DNA from: Formicarius rufipectus | Lineage: Eukaryota > Chordata > Aves > Passeriformes > Formicariidae | Length of the DNA stretch: 64,000 nt | Reading direction: 5' to 3' | NCBI GenBank assembly: GCA_013399695.1 | Contig: VXAU01001865.1 | Location: 644,987 to 708,986 of the forward strand | Shown: one piece after another, positions 61,435 to 64,000 of the stretch | Layout: every line of letters starts with the position of its first letter | Position numbering within the stretch: position 1 is the stretch's first letter | Position numbers and translations under genes: made by a program | The notes under the pieces: generated by a model | Databases searched by the model: none | The model's input: only the letters and a program-made list of their open reading frames with translations | What the model was told of the DNA's origin: nothing

Positions 61435-64000
61435 CACAAGAAACAGGAGTCTGGAGAGAAACAGTGGAAAGAGGAACTTCTGGGACATACCGGTGGACAA
61501 ACAAGCTGTGATGAGCACAGGTGGCTGTGGAAATTTTGTGACCTCTCTATGGAGGACAGTGGGACTGAGTTAGATGAAAATGAAGATTAAGAAAACATTA
61601 TGTTTGTCCAAGAAGTCACTTCTAGGAGTGGATGACGCTATCTGGAGCTGTCTCCTTGATCCACTTTCTGCATGTGCTAAGAAATCTCCTGTCAATTCTT
61701 TTCCATGTCCCCTCATCTATCTGAAGCACTGAGAACTGTCACCTCTCTTCCAGCTGCAGTGAAGGTTCTTATTACAGAAAGTTGGTTTGTGATGAATCCA
61801 TTTGTATGGTATTTTTCTGAGTACAAACTGTTAACATTTGAATCAATAACCATGGAACTTGTAAAATTTCATAAACAGCAGAGATTTGCAGGGAGGAGAA
61901 AGCGAGGTTTGCAATCTTACAGGTCTAGCATTAATAAAGAAGCAAAACTTCAGTTTCAGAGAGATCTACAGGAACAGTTTTACTTTTCTTCTTGCAGCTA
62001 ATACATTGTTTTTCTTCTGAAGTCAGACAACTCTTTAGTTACTGAGTGAACAATATGGATTTTTAACTGCTGCCCTTCTCCTTTTCTTTCTTTCCTTTAT
62101 GCTGGCATGACTTCGCTCTTCCTGTCAGACATCGGTTACTACAAACCCACAGAGATCTCATCTGCTTTTAACTTCCTCCTCTCTACTCCGGGTCTGCACT
62201 GCTTCTTCTCCAGCATAGTGCCAATTTATTGCCAGAAACCCTCTCTGCTGTAGCAGGTGTCTGTAGCTAGTGTCTCAGCTTCAGAGCATGCTGACCCCAA
62301 GTTTTGCATCAGCGACATCTCCCTAAGCCCACAGCTTCTTCACCCAAACCTCTGGTGAGACGTTACCACCACCAGAGTCCTACTCCTAGGAGATCAGTCA
62401 TCAGAACAGAGTTGTAAGATGTCTGAGCACTGTTTTTCAAGAACAATCCTGTAAAGGGACTGCTCAAGCATGTTATATTGAATTGATCTTTCACTGTCCC
62501 TGGGTGCAGTGCATTTCCTCTCTGCCCCCTCCAAAACTGAATTTGAAGACATGGGGGTTCTCTGGAGCAGCAGTATGGCTCCAGAAAAGCCTGACATTCA
62601 CCAAATCTGTTCTCAGAGGCAAGTGGGAACCCCGAAAATTAGGAAAGCTTTATGAAGAGTACTTTTCCCCATAGTTTATTGCCTAAAGCACAAACATATT
62701 TGTGCTGATGGAAGCAAATGTTCCACCAGCCACTGTTCAGGAAATTCTAAAAGCAGGGTACAGGTAGAAGGCAGTGCCCTGCACAGGGTTCCCCAGGCAC
62801 AAATGTTCTATAGAAATCCTGACAAAAGGCTTCATCTTCTGGCTTCAGCCTTCTGGTGTAGTTCAGTATGGTGATAGAACAAAACTGCTACCACTGGATG
62901 CAGGTACTCATGCACAACAGGACTGAAGTATGTTCCCCTTGAGGAACAGAGGGATGGAGTCACCAAACACTGTTTAGTAAGGAGGAGAGGGGAGGGAGGC
63001 AGGTGGAGAGACCAGAGGACAGGGAATAACAGCTGGGAAAAGAAAGTTAGGTGGGAGACTAAAGTCAAGATTTGAAAAGAGAAGGAGGGTGGAAAAAAAA
63101 CCAAAACGAAACAGGAAAGACATGTCTACAAGGTAGGCGAAGGAGAGTAGAGACTGAGTAGGAAAACAGGAAGCACCAGAGGTTTGTCACGCTTCTCCTG
63201 TGTAAATAAACATCAAACTTCAGGACTAAGTGACTCTATTGAACAGCAAGGATCCTGTTGCCCTAAAAATGAGAATGTGAAGGCATCAGGGAGGATAGAA
63301 CTGTGTCTCATGAAAATAACAGACCCTGAACAGGTCTGCAGAGTCTATGCCAGTACCCTGGTTATGTTGAATCCAGCCTGTTTGTGGGGTACAGCTCCCA
63401 CCAGGTGACTTGCTCTCTGGCTTAGTGCTTGCTATCCTTTACCCTTTTGCTTTTACTGGCAGAGAAGGAAACACTGTGAAAATCATTGCCCAGGACATCA
63501 GTCTTTCTAACATTAGATTTAACTACAGCATTTGGGAAGGATATTCTGTTTTATCTGTGCAGGGATGTGAAATTCACTTTCTTGGGAGCCACACATGTAC
63601 ACGTTCTTCTTCCTCTGTCTCTGCTATCTTTAGTTCAACACTACAGCCAAAGACAATGTGAGGAGCCAGGGTCCCTGCTAAGGGCACATGTCTGAATAGG
63701 CACAAGCTTAATAATGTCCTTATTTAAATATGTATAGAGCCAGTTGTGAATTGTTAATGTAAAGCACGCACATGCTCAAACATTTTGGGTCTGGCGTTTC
63801 CTTGGCGGTGAGGTTGGGGCACCTTCCACGAGGTCAGCGCAAAGGAAAATATTGATGTCTTCCCTTCTCCAGCTGCTTTGAAACCGGGATCTCTGTTGTT
63901 TCCTGGTCTTTCGTGGCTACTGCAAAGGAGCATCTTCCACAAGGCACCGTGTGCTTGTCCTCCAGTGGCTGCTGCCCTCGCAGCCCTTTTCCAGTCGAGG

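Larger units (their letters stand above)
48510..63999. other. region downstream of TRA2A, no gene recognised
   Basis: Apart from the CR1 fragments and simple repeats listed, the sequence has only short ORFs without recognisable domains or convincing exon structure. The longest, 172 codons at 59656-60174, opens at TTG and resembles nothing known. IGF2BP3 follows TRA2A in mammals, but none of its KH or RRM exons or a CpG promoter is evident before the window ends. Confidence 0.5.

Noticed and set aside
61191..61590. 106- and 75-codon ORFs rich in Lys, Gly and Glu
   Set aside because: They overlap the polypurine tract. Composition artefact.
48510..63999. IGF2BP3 exons expected from mammalian gene order
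   Set aside because: I looked for RRM and KH motifs and a CpG promoter and found none. The gene probably starts beyond the window.
1..63999. CRISPR arrays, operons, tRNA or rRNA genes
   Set aside because: The DNA is from a vertebrate nuclear genome. No such structures were recognised on either strand.

Overview
The window looks like bird genomic DNA. It is AT-rich, with long introns and sparse coding sequence. It carries several CR1 LINE copies, one ending in the ATTCTGTG-type 3' tail that marks avian CR1, and a piece resembling an avian retroviral LTR. Two protein-coding genes are recognised by reading their exons. They lie head to head, the arrangement known for mammalian TRA2A and CCDC126.

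Left part (1-16.7 kb): CCDC126 on the minus strand. Two coding exons (5018-5255 and 4163-4344) encode a 139-residue protein with a membrane anchor and a short coiled coil. A probable non-coding exon lies at 6047-6179. A probable first exon ends at 16330 with a consensus donor and runs into an assembly gap (16371-16526) flanked by a (TCCA)n microsatellite. The rest is introns and 3' flank.

Middle (16.7-23.2 kb): the interval between the two promoters. It holds a CR1 copy, about 4 kb with no recognisable gene, a minus-oriented LTR-like sequence, and a 321-bp near-identical duplication bracketing a GC-rich contig between two single N bases. That duplication looks like an assembly error.

Right part (23.2-48.5 kb): TRA2A on the plus strand, an SR-like splicing regulator. 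Eight coding exons join in frame to 275 residues: RS domain, one RRM, Gly-rich linker, second RS domain. A purine-rich, stop-containing exon-like segment in intron 1 (about 31967-32272) matches the autoregulatory poison exon expected of TRA2 genes. Intron 1 also has an 18-bp-period G/T minisatellite. The gene ends with a 3' UTR and AATAAA at 48446.

Right flank (48.5-64 kb): no gene recognised. It holds a decayed CR1 reverse-transcriptase fragment (about 49.0-50.2 kb), a short CR1 tail, simple repeats and a polypurine tract. In mammals IGF2BP3 follows TRA2A, but none of its exons could be identified here.

All calls are by eye. Exon edges for coding exons are firm, because frame and splice sites agree. 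UTR exons, repeat ends and the LTR call are less certain.
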